From Siminovitchia terrae (GTDB taxonomy: Bacteria > Bacillota > Bacilli > Bacillales > Bacillaceae_C), in the NCBI RefSeq assembly GCF_003605405.2, contig NZ_QYTW02000007.1:62001-126000 (forward strand): a stretch of DNA of 64,000 bases, in the 5' to 3' direction. Made by a program: the position numbers and the translations under genes. The stretch's first letter is position 1; the number at the start of each line of letters is the position of its first letter. The notes under the pieces were generated by a model. It did no database searches. It was not told where the DNA came from and worked only from the letters and a program-made list of their open reading frames with translations. Of the stretch, positions 1-8,650 are shown one piece after another.

Positions 1-978
1 GGCGTTTTGATACACCTTGTTTCCGGTTATTTGAATATCCTCAGCATACTTTCCTTTATGCTCAGATGTTGCTTCTATACCGATATCGTTGTTATAAACG
101 ATGTTATTCTTAATTTCAATAGTTTTCCCCCCATCGACATATATGCCGCCCGCTGAGTAATCATTCCCATAAGCAGGATTTCCGTAAGTTGAGTTATGAT
201 AAACAGTATTGTTTTCTACGACGCCGTTTCGCACAAAATCATTTCGTTTGGCAGTACCTTCGTAACCGATAAGATCAATACCTATGTTGTTATTATCATG
301 CACTACGTTTCCCGATATTGTGAAGCCGTCAATGTTTCCGTTTAGCACAACCGCTTCACTCGCTCCGAGGATCAATTTTTCAACGGTATTGTCTTCGATC
401 TTAATTTCTTTCATGCTGCCCGTTCCATAGACTGCAATGCCGTGGGCATTGCCTTCATCCGCTGTTGTCTTTATATCGCGGACATGATTGTTTTTAAGGG
501 TAATATGGCTGCTGGAGCCTGAAACATAAATACCCATGGCGGTGGCTTTTTCCGATGAAACAGAGAGATTCTTAATCGTTAAACCGCTGATTGTAATGTG
601 TTTTTTATCATGAATACGAATGAGCGATGTTTCATCTTTTGAACCTCCGACAGGTTCTCCGTTAATAACGACTTTTTCATTCCGATAATTTCTAAAGGTG
701 ATGGGTTTTTCGGACGTACCGCTGTGCTTCACATCAAGTGTTTCTTTATACGTACCTTCCCGAATTAACACGGTTGTGCCTGCAACAGCCTCTTTTGCAG
801 CACGCGATAGTGTACGAAATGGCTTTGTTTTCGTTCCTTCATTTTGATCGTTTCCATCTGGAGAAACATATAAGCAGTCGGCTTGTTCTTCTATATTCTT
901 ACTTGTCTTATTCCAATCTAAGGTGATGAGAACAGAGGCTAATAGCCCCACTGAAAAAATAAAATAAAATACTCTCAA
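1..978 (-). CDS. Right-handed parallel beta-helix protein, partial (runs off the left edge)
   Basis: Reading the minus strand from a TTG at 976-978 gives 326 codons with no stop up to base 1, so the C-terminus is outside the window. An AGAAAGGAT ribosome site lies about 8 bases before the TTG; no ATG fits. The first ~17 residues are hydrophobic (signal anchor). The body holds repeated short Asn/Gly-rich strands (HITLKNNHV, FTISGNVVHDN, IEIKNNIVYNND, IQITGNKVYQNA), typical of NosD/pectate-lyase-like beta-helix repeats. A YVSPDGND-x-NEGTKTKPFRT segment near residue 40 resembles the DUF1565-like start of many such secreted proteins. These bind or cleave polysaccharides or are structural; the substrate cannot be told. 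Family fairly sure, function unknown. Confidence 0.75.
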   Translation of the reverse strand, partial: MRVFYFIFSVGLLASVLITLDWNKTSKNIEEQADCLYVSPDGNDQNEGTKTKPFRTLSRAAKEAVAGTTVLIREGTYKETLDVKHSGTSEKPITFRNYRNEKVVINGEPVGGSKDETSLIRIHDKKHITISGLTIKNLSVSSEKATAMGIYVSGSSSHITLKNNHVRDIKTTADEGNAHGIAVYGTGSMKEIKIEDNTVEKLILGASEAVVLNGNIDGFTISGNVVHDNNNIGIDLIGYEGTAKRNDFVRNGVVENNTVYHNSTYGNPAYGNDYSAGGIYVDGGKTIEIKNNIVYNNDIGIEATSEHKGKYAEDIQITGNKVYQNA

Positions 979-1070
979 ATTCAGATATCCTTTCTATTAA
1001 CAATGAATTGCCAGCACAATTATAGGTTATCACTTCTTGGACACCATCACAAAAATTTGAAAGGGTAAAA

Positions 1071-1190
1071 GTGATATCTGTAACTGATTAAGCAATAAAA
1101 GCTTACTGCTACACAAAAAGTCAATTCCGTACATTTAGCTTGAGTAACATATTATCAATCGAACCAGTCAGGAGAAGGAAAGTATGTTAA
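1071..1190 (+). pseudogene. 3' remnant of a small WYL-like protein gene
   Basis: One frame reads IKAYCYTKSQFRTFSLSNIL and ends in VRRRKVC-stop. This matches the C-terminal half of the intact 71-residue protein at 38365-38580. The 5' half is missing and an in-frame stop (TAA at about 1090) interrupts what remains. The homology stops just where IS256-type sequence begins, so the insertion or its decay probably broke the gene. Confidence 0.6.
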
Positions 1191-1197
1191 AAGAAAA

Positions 1198-1761
1198 GGC
1201 AGAATTCACTGAGTATCCCCTTGGAAAAGGAGTTCAAACATTTTCCAAGATGTCTTGGTATCGCATTGTATAATCCATTTAATTTGTAATTCCATTAAAT
1301 ACATTTCTACACTCGGACAAGGCTTTGTAGAGCATTAACACGGGCACTAAGAGAAGCATACTGTACCTCCAATCCAAGTCTAAAGCGCCTTTGAATCTTT
1401 CAAACAGCAATGGACGGCGTATCCAGGAGCTAATGTCGTATGGGTGAGAAACTTTAACCCTTTCGAGCAGCTCTTTGACTATGGCAGCGCCATTCGTAAA
1501 ATCATGTATACGACAAACGCAGTGGAAAGCATCCATTCCAGCTTCAGGAAAGTGACCAAAAAAGGAGCATTCCCCAATGAGAATGCCCTGTTAAAAGTAT
1601 TATATTTGCGGATTAAAGAACTGGAAACAAAATGGGAGGGTGGCCGTATCCAAAATTGGGCCATGGTCAGAAACCAACTACTCCTTCATGATGAGCTGAA
1701 AGATAGGGTTTTAAAATACCTTGAGTAAAGAGTACTTACACACTTTATTTGACAAACCCTT
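1198..1761 (+). mobile_element. IS256-family element remnant
   Basis: The 5' part (about 1198-1440) is a heavily mutated copy of the middle of the transposase, also present at 30917-31190. From about 1385 it becomes near-identical to the pieces at 8651-8999 and 20642-21365. It ends in a terminal repeat (1731-1761) whose complement GGGTTTGTCAAATAAAGTG begins the other copies. Transposition requires a full Mutator-type transposase, which is absent here. Confidence 0.75.
1444..1728 (+). pseudogene. IS256-family (Mutator) transposase, C-terminal fragment
   Basis: The open frame of 94 codons carries the family's C-terminal signature: a YGSAIRKIMYTTNAVESIHS stretch followed by FRKVTKKGAFPNENAL. 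A complete IS256 transposase is about 390-400 residues with a DDE triad; only the last quarter, including the final Glu region, is left. Upstream sequence is homologous but broken by stops and frameshifts. There is no ribosome site, so it is not expected to be made. The Met at 1444 is only the first ATG in the surviving frame. Confidence 0.8.
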
Positions 1762-1767
1762 TTGATT

Positions 1768-1855
1768 AATCTTTTTTTCAAAACGGGTTCATTCTATTTA
1801 AAGTAAAATGGATATTAGCGAGTGTGTTTTATCAATCATTATTTTTAAGCAATAC
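1768..1855 (-). repeat. Interspersed ~85-bp repeat, copy A
   Basis: A block containing AAAACGGGTTCATTCTATTT and, further on, TTTATCAATC. It is alike over roughly 80 bases to 37460-37545 (same orientation) and, in reverse, to 8494-8577. All three copies lie next to IS or gene remnants. No coding frame is apparent. It may be the end of an element that has otherwise been lost. Confidence 0.55.
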
Positions 1856-1871
1856 TACTCTAGCTTTAACT

Positions 1872-2348
1872 TTACTTTTCCATCGCCATTACACCAGTTC
1901 GAGACAACTGACATATTCCATAAGGTGTCAACTGTGCCACAATTTCATCAATCCTTTCTGTATCTCCAACAGCCTGAATAACCATTGTCTTTGAACCGAT
2001 GTCTAACACAGTAGCGTGATTTCTTTCCACTAGATTAAAAATTTCTCCATACCGATTTGGCTCTACATTCATTTTTATAAGAGCTAATTCGCGAGTAACC
2101 GTTTTTTTCGGTCCGAGAAGTGTAGCTTCAAAGACTTCCATTAATTTTTGCAGTTGAAAGATGATCTGATCTGCTTGACTTTCATCACAAATGGTAATGA
2201 TGGTGATTCGGGATAAACCAGTTTCTTCAGAGGGTCCGACTGTTATACTTTCCATATTATACCCACGCCTGGTAAAAAGACTTGTTATTCTTTGCATAAC
2301 GCCCGGATGATCTTTAACTAATAATGAAATTGTTTTTTGATTTTCCAT
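1872..2348 (-). CDS. ilvN: Acetolactate synthase small (regulatory) subunit
   Basis: Regulatory partner of IlvB in the first common step of valine, leucine and isoleucine synthesis. The 158-residue protein starts with the ACT domain (ISLLVKDHPGVMQRITSLF, then RRGYNMESITVGPSEE) that binds the feedback inhibitor valine. A second domain (ELALIKMNVE...) stimulates the large subunit. Length is normal for the short bacterial form (about 160-175). It starts 5 bases after the ilvB stop, so the two are co-transcribed from the tandem T-box leader region. No ilvC or leuABCD follows: repeat and IS256 debris come directly after, unlike the usual ilvBNC-leu order in Bacillus. Confidence 0.93.
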   Translation of the reverse strand: MENQKTISLLVKDHPGVMQRITSLFTRRGYNMESITVGPSEETGLSRITIITICDESQADQIIFQLQKLMEVFEATLLGPKKTVTRELALIKMNVEPNRYGEIFNLVERNHATVLDIGSKTMVIQAVGDTERIDEIVAQLTPYGICQLSRTGVMAMEK

Positions 2349-2353
2349 GATAT

Positions 2354-4090
2354 TTATCCCTCCATCTTCATTTCGCTAAGAGTTGTTCCTTGTAAAACCA
2401 TTGGTAAGACCACCTCTTCTTTAGGTACAACGAAATCAATTAAGACCGGACCCGGAGTCTCCAATGCTTCTTTCCACACGCACCGTGCTTCTTCTTTTGT
2501 TTTTGCCCGAAGTCCTTTTACTCCATATGCTTTTGCCAATTGAACAAAGTCTACACTTCCAGATAAGTCTATATGACTATAACGTTCTTCGTATACAAGT
2601 TCCTGCCATTGCCGTACCATGCCCAGCACTTGATTATTTATGATTACCACTTTTACCGGAATGTTATGAATCGCGCAAATGGCTAATTCCTGAGCACACA
2701 TCTGCATGCCGCCATCCCCATTAATGGAAATAACTAAACGATTCGGATTTCCAATTTGTGCTCCAATGGCAGAAGGCAAACCAAACCCCATCGTACCCAG
2801 TCCTCCTGAAGTAATGATGGAGCACGGGTGATTGAATTTATAAAATTGAGCTGCCCACATTTGATGCTGCCCTACATCAGTAGTGATAATGGCTTCCCCG
2901 CCTGTTGTTTCGTTAATCATTTCAATCACATACTGTGGCTTTAGTACCTGATCATCATCTTGATATTTCAACGGAAACTTCTGTTTATTTTTCATGATTT
3001 GATTGATCCATTCATCCGATTGAGCAGGCTTAACTGTTCTGTTAGCTAATGCTAACACCGTCTTTATATCACCAATACAAGGAAATTCGGTTTTAATGTT
3101 TTTTCCAATTTCAGATCTGTCGATATCGATGTGGGCAATCTTTGCATTCGGCGCAAACCCATCCAATTTCATCGTTACCCGATCATCAAAGCGGGCACCA
3201 ATACTTATTAACAAATCACTATTTTGTATTGCCGTATTCGCTGTATACGTTCCGTGCATACCTGGCATCCCCATCGATAACGGGTGTGCACTTGGGAATC
3301 CATCTAGTCCAAGAAGGGTAGTGGTAACAGGTATTTGTGTTTTATTGACAAATTCTAATAGTTCCTCATGTGCTCCAGAATGAACGACACCAGCACCAGC
3401 AATTATTACTGGACGTTTAGCATCTTCGATTGCTTTTAGCAAATTTTCTACCTGTCGCATATCAAGCTGCGGGTTAGGCTGATAGCCGCGGATTTCGATT
3501 TCCTCTGGGTATTTAAAGGTCGTTTTGTTAGATGAAACATCCTTTGGTATGTCAATCAACACAGGTCCTTTTCTGCCAGTGGATGCGATATAAAATGCCT
3601 CACGAATGATTCTTGGGAGGTCCTCAACATCCCGTACCTGATAACTGTGTTTGGTTATAGGCATAGTAATCCCAATAATATCGGCTTCCTGGAAAGCATC
3701 ACTTCCAATTGCAGAAGTCGCAACATTGCCGGTGATAATAATCATTGGAACTGAGTCCATATAAGCTGTGGCAATTCCCGTCACGAGATTGGTTGCACCT
3801 GGACCCGATGTAGCAAGACATACACCAGGCTTGCCCGTTGCCCTTGCATAACCATCAGCTGCATGAATCGCCCCCTGCTCATGACGTGTTAAAACGTGAT
3901 TAAAATCTTTGTTTCCATGCATTGCATCATAAATGTATAATACAGCTCCTCCAGGATAACCGAAGACACAATCTACTCCTTCTAATAGCAGCGAACGAAG
4001 TAAAATTTCAGAACCGTTTATGCAATCAGGCTGTAACAACTTTTCTCGATATTCTTCGTTTAATAAAATCATTTTGCTTTCAGTACTCAT
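2354..4090 (-). CDS. ilvB: Acetolactate synthase large (catalytic) subunit
   Basis: ThDP-dependent enzyme condensing two pyruvates to acetolactate, or pyruvate with 2-oxobutyrate. At 578 residues it is full length. Visible features are the N-terminal pyrimidine-binding domain with GYPGGAVLYIYDA and the catalytic Glu in LTRHEQGAIHAADGYARA, a central domain, and the ThDP/Mg motif GDGGMQMCAQELAICAIHNI (GDG...N, residues ~460-490). The first of the three domains begins near residue 20. It is first in ilvB-ilvN and preceded by about 700 bases carrying two T-box leaders and a strong promoter, so expression should follow the charging of an amino-acid tRNA. ATG start with an AGGATGATG site a few bases upstream. 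Confidence 0.95.
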   Translation of the reverse strand: MSTESKMILLNEEYREKLLQPDCINGSEILLRSLLLEGVDCVFGYPGGAVLYIYDAMHGNKDFNHVLTRHEQGAIHAADGYARATGKPGVCLATSGPGATNLVTGIATAYMDSVPMIIITGNVATSAIGSDAFQEADIIGITMPITKHSYQVRDVEDLPRIIREAFYIASTGRKGPVLIDIPKDVSSNKTTFKYPEEIEIRGYQPNPQLDMRQVENLLKAIEDAKRPVIIAGAGVVHSGAHEELLEFVNKTQIPVTTTLLGLDGFPSAHPLSMGMPGMHGTYTANTAIQNSDLLISIGARFDDRVTMKLDGFAPNAKIAHIDIDRSEIGKNIKTEFPCIGDIKTVLALANRTVKPAQSDEWINQIMKNKQKFPLKYQDDDQVLKPQYVIEMINETTGGEAIITTDVGQHQMWAAQFYKFNHPCSIITSGGLGTMGFGLPSAIGAQIGNPNRLVISINGDGGMQMCAQELAICAIHNIPVKVVIINNQVLGMVRQWQELVYEERYSHIDLSGSVDFVQLAKAYGVKGLRAKTKEEARCVWKEALETPGPVLIDFVVPKEEVVLPMVLQGTTLSEMKMEG

Positions 4091-4137
4091 TAGTCATCAT
4101 CCTCCAAAAGATTATGATTGAATTTATTTAAAAAACA

Positions 4138-4440
4138 AAAAACCTCATTCATCCAAATACACGCAGGAATTGCGTATATAGGGACGAAAGAGGTTGACTT
4201 CCGTGGTACCACCCTGATTTGTTATATGCCTCACAGCATATAACCTCAGAAGGTTTCAAACTTTTGAAACCAATGACACAATAACGGGTGCCTTCCGGTA
4301 TTCCTTACTATTCATAAGTGTTGTTCAGGAACACAGCTCAGAGGTGACTGCGAAATCAGGGATTATGGCAAAGGTTCCAGCAAATCCTTTGCTCTCTGTA
4401 CATAAGAGCCCGGTTTCTTGATCCTCTTCATTGCTTAATT
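4138..4440 (-). promoter_or_regulatory. T-box leader, promoter-distal copy (adjacent to ilvB)
   Basis: On the minus strand the conserved T-box AGGGTGGTACCACGG occupies 4201-4215. It is followed by a GC-rich terminator hairpin with AACCTC/GAGGTT arms and a T run at about 4138-4192. Upstream lies Stem I with the AGAGAGC...GCTGGAA distal part at about 4360-4400. The specifier position before ACCTCTGAGC reads GUC (4346-4348), a valine codon; this is my inference from alignment to known leaders. Uncharged tRNA binding would prevent termination and switch on ilvBN. Confidence 0.88.
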
Positions 4441-4480
4441 CTTATCATTAAGAATATTAAATCGAAAGATATTAAATTAA

Positions 4481-4785
4481 AAAACCTCTTTCATCCCCAT
4501 ACGCGCAGGAATTGCGTATGTAGGGACGAAAGAGGTTAACTTCCGTGGTACCACCCTGATTTGTTATATGCCTCACAGCATATAACCTCGGAAGGTTTCA
4601 AACTTTTGAAACCAATGACACAATAACGGGTGCCTTCCGGTATTCCTTACTATTCATAAGTGTTGTTCAGGAACACAGCTCAGAGGCGACTGCGAAATCA
4701 GGATTATGGCAAAGGTTCCAGCAAATCCTTTGCTCTCTGTACATAAGAGCCTAATTTCTTAATCCTCATCATAGCTTAGAATCTC
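4481..4785 (-). promoter_or_regulatory. T-box leader, promoter-proximal copy
   Basis: A second complete T-box element, nearly identical to the first at a fixed offset of 342 bases. The T-box is at 4543-4557, the terminator at about 4483-4538 and the presumed specifier GUC at 4688-4690. Differences are scattered point changes, mainly in the terminator arms and the base after the specifier (A in copy 1, G here). Two leaders in series on one transcript require two independent readthrough events. Confidence 0.88.
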
Positions 4786-4796
4786 AATTGTTTTGA

Positions 4797-4825
4797 ATCA
4801 TATAATAGTTTTGTGAATATGTCAA
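4797..4825 (-). promoter_or_regulatory. Sigma-A promoter for the ilvBN T-box operon
   Basis: On the minus strand TTGACA (4820-4825) is followed by a 17-base spacer and TATGAT (4797-4802), a near-consensus promoter. The predicted transcript starts just before Stem I of the promoter-proximal T-box. Confidence 0.8.
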
Positions 4826-4855
4826 GATTACGTATAACCAAAATATATCGGACTC

Positions 4856-5438
4856 ATGCTGCGTATCCCTATTGGACAACCTGTTTACTTGAAGAGATCT
4901 ATGGATATGGAGTTGTCATGTTTTTGCTTTTATATTTTAAAGCAAAGTATGTTTGATTGCCCAAAAGAAGAGGGAAAACACAGATTAACAGCAACGGTAC
5001 CAGCATCATATTTTAGAGATTTTGTGGATAATCTGGATCCTCAAGAAATAGAGAAATTAGATCAAAAAGATAAGCCTGCTGTTATTTTTATACACGATTA
5101 CAAGGAGTTTGAACAAAGAATTATCAATGCCCTTATGGCTTTGGGTCTAAATAGAGAAGAAATAATCATTACACGCGTTTCCTATATTGATTTTAATAAA
5201 TACGGTGAATATGGTTGGTGGGATTTTGGACAGAGACCACCTATTGAATTAGCAAATTAAGCATAATCGGTTTGAAAATCAAAGTGAAGCGAGAATAATC
5301 ATAAATTTGGATGATGAAAGAATTAAACAGATTTTGATAAAACCAATTGAAATTGGTTCACTAGAAGATATTGAAGGCAATAAATGTGTTACGCCGGGTT
5401 TATGGTTGCTTGTTCCAGACGATTGGAAGCGTTCTTAA
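4856..5438 (+). pseudogene. Uncharacterised protein gene with a one-base frameshift
   Basis: I do not recognise the family. The first 134 codons (4856-5260) end in a stop after PPIELAN. Removing one T near 5258 joins them to a second frame, KHNRFENQSEARIIINLDDE..., which runs to 5438 and ends VPDDWKRS. The joined product would be about 190 residues, acidic, with a WWDFGQRPP motif near the break. Sequence before TATVPASYFRDF looks less protein-like, so the true N-terminus may also be lost. The continuity across one base strongly suggests recent inactivation or a sequencing error. Confidence 0.5.
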
Positions 5439-5641
5439 AATATATTCAAACAGAGTTAAATAAACGGAAGAGTGCTTTAATTTTAAATGCATTTATAGTT
5501 GTAATAGTATTAGATATCATAAATAACTTTTTACTCCATTGGTCTTGGTTTAGTATCATTACCATTTGTTTATACATTGTATTTATAATACTTTTCATAC
5601 GGGAAATCATGAAGAAAAAAACAATAATAGGTAACATTTAA
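5384..5641 (+). CDS. Small two-helix membrane protein, possibly a fragment
   Basis: An 85-codon frame overlapping the tail of the preceding pseudogene. Residues ~33-50 (ALILNAFIVVIVLDII) and ~55-75 (SWFSIITICLYIVFIILFI) form two hydrophobic helices, and the C-terminus is basic. No clear ribosome site precedes the ATG and the first ~15 residues coincide with another coding frame, so the natural start is probably downstream or missing. Family unknown. A GGGCCATTTT repeat half occurs 24 bases after its stop. Confidence 0.35.
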   Translation: MCYAGFMVACSRRLEAFLKYIQTELNKRKSALILNAFIVVIVLDIINNFLLHWSWFSIITICLYIVFIILFIREIMKKKTIIGNI

Positions 5642-5762
5642 ATTGAATTAGAGTATCTTCCAAAATCGGGCCATTTTCTTGAATATCACAAAACAGTTTA
5701 AAAAGGGAAATTTCACAAAATAGAGAAATAGAATATTAAGTAAAAAAATATCGGAGGTCACT

Positions 5763-5837
5763 ATGGAAACTGAAAGAATTAGTTTTATTAAGGTAAGCGA
5801 TGACGAGTTGTATGTTAACCTTATAGGTAAATGGTGA
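5763..5837 (+). CDS. 24-residue open frame with good ribosome site (stub of a lost gene?)
   Basis: A strong CGGAGG site sits 7 bases before an ATG whose frame is METERISFIKVSDDELYVNL plus four residues, then a stop. The start looks real but the product is too short. It most likely is the 5' end of a gene whose remainder was deleted when the symporter fragment was brought next to it. Product unknown. Confidence 0.3.
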   Translation: METERISFIKVSDDELYVNLIGKW

Positions 5838-5854
5838 ACCAATCGTATTTCTAA

Positions 5855-6250
5855 GGTCTTGCTGCGTTATTTATAGCCCAGTCTTATGGAACTGATTTAT
5901 CGCTGACAGAACAATTGACTCTACTTTTTATATTGATGATAACCTTCAAGGGAATGGCTGGCGTTCCGGGAACTCTTATTGTTGTGTTAATAGCCACATT
6001 GACTGCAGAGGGGCTTCCACTGGAAGGGAGCGTTTTCAATATTGGGGTCGACAGGCTATTGGATACGGCCCGCACCACCAATGAGAATGCATTAGCTGCT
6101 GTTGTCATGTCCATTTGGGAAAAACAGTTTGATTCTATCAAATCCGCACAGTATATTACATCATGTGATCTTCCATTAGGAACAGAAGGCTTTGACAGTC
6201 ATGGCCATAGGTCCATGGATACAAATAAACTGGAAGTTTTGCAAAAGTAA
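5855..6250 (+). pseudogene. Dicarboxylate/glutamate:cation symporter (DAACS family), 3' fragment
   Basis: The frame opens after a stop at 5852-5854 and reads GLAALFIAQSYGTDLSLTEQ, then the conserved GMAGVPG segment and VDRLLDTARTT. These belong to the last transmembrane part of GltP/GltT/DctP-type symporters, which take up glutamate, aspartate or C4-dicarboxylates. About two thirds of the usual ~420 residues are missing, and a few residues after ARTT (usually VNVxGNA) are deleted. It ends 14 bases before an aminotransferase gene, so it was probably the transporter of that operon. Confidence 0.75.
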
Positions 6251-6264
6251 GGAGGTGGATAAAC

Positions 6265-7404
6265 TTGAACTATTCTTTAAGCTTGCTTGATGAATATCGC
6301 TCTTTATTCCCTATTCTGCAATCAAAAGTGCATCTGGCAGCTTGCTCACAGGGAGCCTTGTCTATTCATGTGAAACAAGCGACCGAGAAATACGTTCATT
6401 CTTTGATGATGGAAGGGACGAATTGGTCGGAGGCGATTCAAAATGTAGAAGAATCAAAAAGAAAGTTTGCACAATTAATAGGAGCTGAAATAGATGAAAT
6501 AGCTGTCATGACATCCGTATCTGATGCCATTTCCGCCATAGCCACATCTTTATCTTACGATGAAGGAAAGAACCGAATTTTCACTACTGATATGGATTTT
6601 CCAACTGTTGGCCATATCTGGCTGGCTCAACGTCAGAATGGGGCAGAGATACACTTTCTGCCTACCAAGGAGGACACAATCTATCCGGAGCATTATGAAC
6701 GTTATTTAGACGGCAATACTCTCCTTACATCGATCGCGGATGTCAGTTACTACAATGGATTCAAACAGGATATCGCTCAAATTTCTAAGATTGTACACGA
6801 GAAGGGTTCGCTATTGCTAATAGATGCATACCAATCTGCCGGGCATTATCCCCTTCATGTGAAGGAAATGAATATTGATATTCTGGTTACCGGAACAAGA
6901 AAATACTTGCTGGGAATTCCAGGGATTGCCTTCCTGTATGTGAAAAAAGAATTGGCTGAAACATTGACCCCCAGAATCACGGGATGGCTTGGTCAAGAGG
7001 CCTTAGCTTCACTTGATCTGCACAATTTGTGCTATGGAGCAGGTACACGGCGATTTGAAACCGGTACACCTTCATTTATAAGCGCGTATGCCGCTTCATC
7101 TGCTCTTGATTTATTTTTGGATATTGGTGTAGAGCGGATATCCGAGCATTGCCGTAAATTGGCTGACTTTACCGTTAGTTATGGAGTCGAAAAAGGCTTG
7201 CGACCTGCCGGCTCTCTCTCAAGCAAGCAAAGAGGAATCATGACGGCATTTTATATAGATAAAGCCCAGGAAGTGGAAAAATCTTTGCGAACAAAAGGGA
7301 TCTTGGTCTCATCCAGAAAAGATGTGATTCGGATGGCCCCGCACTTTTACAATACAACGTCAGATATTGAACAAGCGATTAACGAAATATGCAAAATACA
7401 GTAA
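6265..7404 (+). CDS. Class V aminotransferase (PLP-dependent)
   Basis: A 379-residue fold-type I PLP enzyme. Features are DxxQSAGHYP (PLP-stacking/Asp region near residue 190), the Schiff-base Lys in VTGTRKYLLGIPGIAFLYV (about residue 213) and GTRRFETGTPS near residue 264. This resembles the isopenicillin-N-epimerase/cysteine-desulfurase-like group. No catalytic loop Cys typical of desulfurases is visible, so an aminotransferase or lyase role on an amino acid is more likely. TTG start chosen because GGAGGTGG lies 6 bases upstream. It follows a symporter remnant and precedes a DapA-like lyase, suggesting a small amino-acid catabolic operon. Substrate unknown. Confidence 0.8.
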   Translation: MNYSLSLLDEYRSLFPILQSKVHLAACSQGALSIHVKQATEKYVHSLMMEGTNWSEAIQNVEESKRKFAQLIGAEIDEIAVMTSVSDAISAIATSLSYDEGKNRIFTTDMDFPTVGHIWLAQRQNGAEIHFLPTKEDTIYPEHYERYLDGNTLLTSIADVSYYNGFKQDIAQISKIVHEKGSLLLIDAYQSAGHYPLHVKEMNIDILVTGTRKYLLGIPGIAFLYVKKELAETLTPRITGWLGQEALASLDLHNLCYGAGTRRFETGTPSFISAYAASSALDLFLDIGVERISEHCRKLADFTVSYGVEKGLRPAGSLSSKQRGIMTAFYIDKAQEVEKSLRTKGILVSSRKDVIRMAPHFYNTTSDIEQAINEICKIQ

Positions 7405-7462
7405 GGACTGGGTTTTGTTTGATAGATTTGCAAGTAAATGACTATTTGGAGGCGAATGAAAC

Positions 7463-8389
7463 ATGAGTAAAATGAAAATTAAAGGCATTATACCGCCTGT
7501 CGTCACCCCTTTTCATGAGAGTGGTGAAGTGGATTATCAGCGATTTGCACAGAATGTACAAAAATGGAATAAGGACAAGGTTTCGGGGTTTTTAGCCCTT
7601 GGCTCGAATAGTGAAACTATTTATTTAAACGAAGAGGAAAAATTGACCATTATTAAAGAAACGGTGCAAGCTGCCAAAAAGGATCTTCTCATCATGGCCG
7701 GTACGGGAATGGAATCTGCAAGGGAAACTATTGCTCTTACAAATAAGGCTGCGAAGCTCGGGGCTCATATGGCATTGATCTTAACACCGTTTTATTACAA
7801 GGGGGCAATGACTTCTGAGGCACTTATTCGATATTTTTCTGATGTCGCGAATCATAGCGATATCCCCATCTTAATTTATAACGTTCCAAAGTATACCCAT
7901 ATTAATGTATCGGCTGATATGCTGGAGGTTTTGAGCCATCATCCAAACATAATTGGAATGAAGGATAGCACCGGGGATATTCCACAGCTTGCCGCTTTTA
8001 AAAAGTTCCTACCCGCTGATTTTAATCTGATCGTAGGCACAGCATCGGCTCTCTTTCCTGCATTGACCCTTGGAGTGGAAGCAGCGATATTGGCTTTGGC
8101 AAACTGCAACCCAAGGGAATGCGTAAGGATACAAGAGGCCTATGAGGACGGGGATCTCATAGCCGCAAAGGAGATTTATCAATCATTGATCCCCCTGAAT
8201 ACGGCTGTTACCGGAACGTATGGGATCCCAGGTTTGAAATATGCATGTGACCTTATGGGTTACCAAGGAGGATTTGTAAGGAGCCCAATGATGCAAATTA
8301 ATGAACAGGATAAAAAGAAAGTCAAGCATATTATTAATCAGACCATGGAAAATCTAGTAAGGGTGGATTCAGAATATACGAGGAAGTAA
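7463..8389 (+). CDS. Dihydrodipicolinate synthase/N-acetylneuraminate lyase family protein
   Basis: A 308-residue class I aldolase of the DapA/NanA superfamily (TIM barrel). The Schiff-base Lys is in IIGMKDSTGD (near residue 168) and the catalytic Tyr in LIYNVPKYT (near 140). The usual GTTGE loop reads GSNSE, which argues against a housekeeping DapA acting on aspartate semialdehyde and for a lyase/aldolase of another 2-oxo acid. GGAGGCG lies before the ATG. It is 58 bases after the aminotransferase, probably the same transcript. Together with the symporter remnant it could degrade a hydroxylated amino acid; this is inference only. Confidence 0.85.
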   Translation: MSKMKIKGIIPPVVTPFHESGEVDYQRFAQNVQKWNKDKVSGFLALGSNSETIYLNEEEKLTIIKETVQAAKKDLLIMAGTGMESARETIALTNKAAKLGAHMALILTPFYYKGAMTSEALIRYFSDVANHSDIPILIYNVPKYTHINVSADMLEVLSHHPNIIGMKDSTGDIPQLAAFKKFLPADFNLIVGTASALFPALTLGVEAAILALANCNPRECVRIQEAYEDGDLIAAKEIYQSLIPLNTAVTGTYGIPGLKYACDLMGYQGGFVRSPMMQINEQDKKKVKHIINQTMENLVRVDSEYTRK

Positions 8390-8493
8390 TTGGTTGTTCG
8401 CTATCTTATATGGGATTGCTGTTTTAGAAGAAAAGATTACAAGACTTGACACGGAGCCTCTGCGGGCACGATGCTCCCGAAAAGGGCGGTAAA

Positions 8494-8577
8494 TGTAGCT
8501 TTGAAATAAAGATTGATCAAAAATACTCTACAAGCCAGTATTTTACGATAAATAATAAGAATCCATTTTGTAAAAAG
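8494..8577 (+). repeat. Interspersed ~85-bp repeat, copy B (inverted relative to A and C)
   Basis: GTAGCTTTGAAATAAAGATT followed by GATCAAAAA and TTTTACG matches the reverse complement of 37460-37545 and, less well, of 1768-1855. It is followed at 8583-8650 by a block starting TGCTCCCTGTCAAGTAGACA that looks like an IS3-type terminus, and then by the IS256 piece. Confidence 0.5.
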
Positions 8578-8650
8578 ATGATATGCTCCCTGTCAAGTAG
8601 ACAGTTGAAACAATAAAAGTGCTTTAAGCGGCTTGAGCCCTATATTCTAA

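Noticed and set aside
1279-1664. Minus-strand ORFs across the IS256 remnant
   Set aside because: They are the antisense of transposase sequence; the conserved family motifs are on the plus strand.
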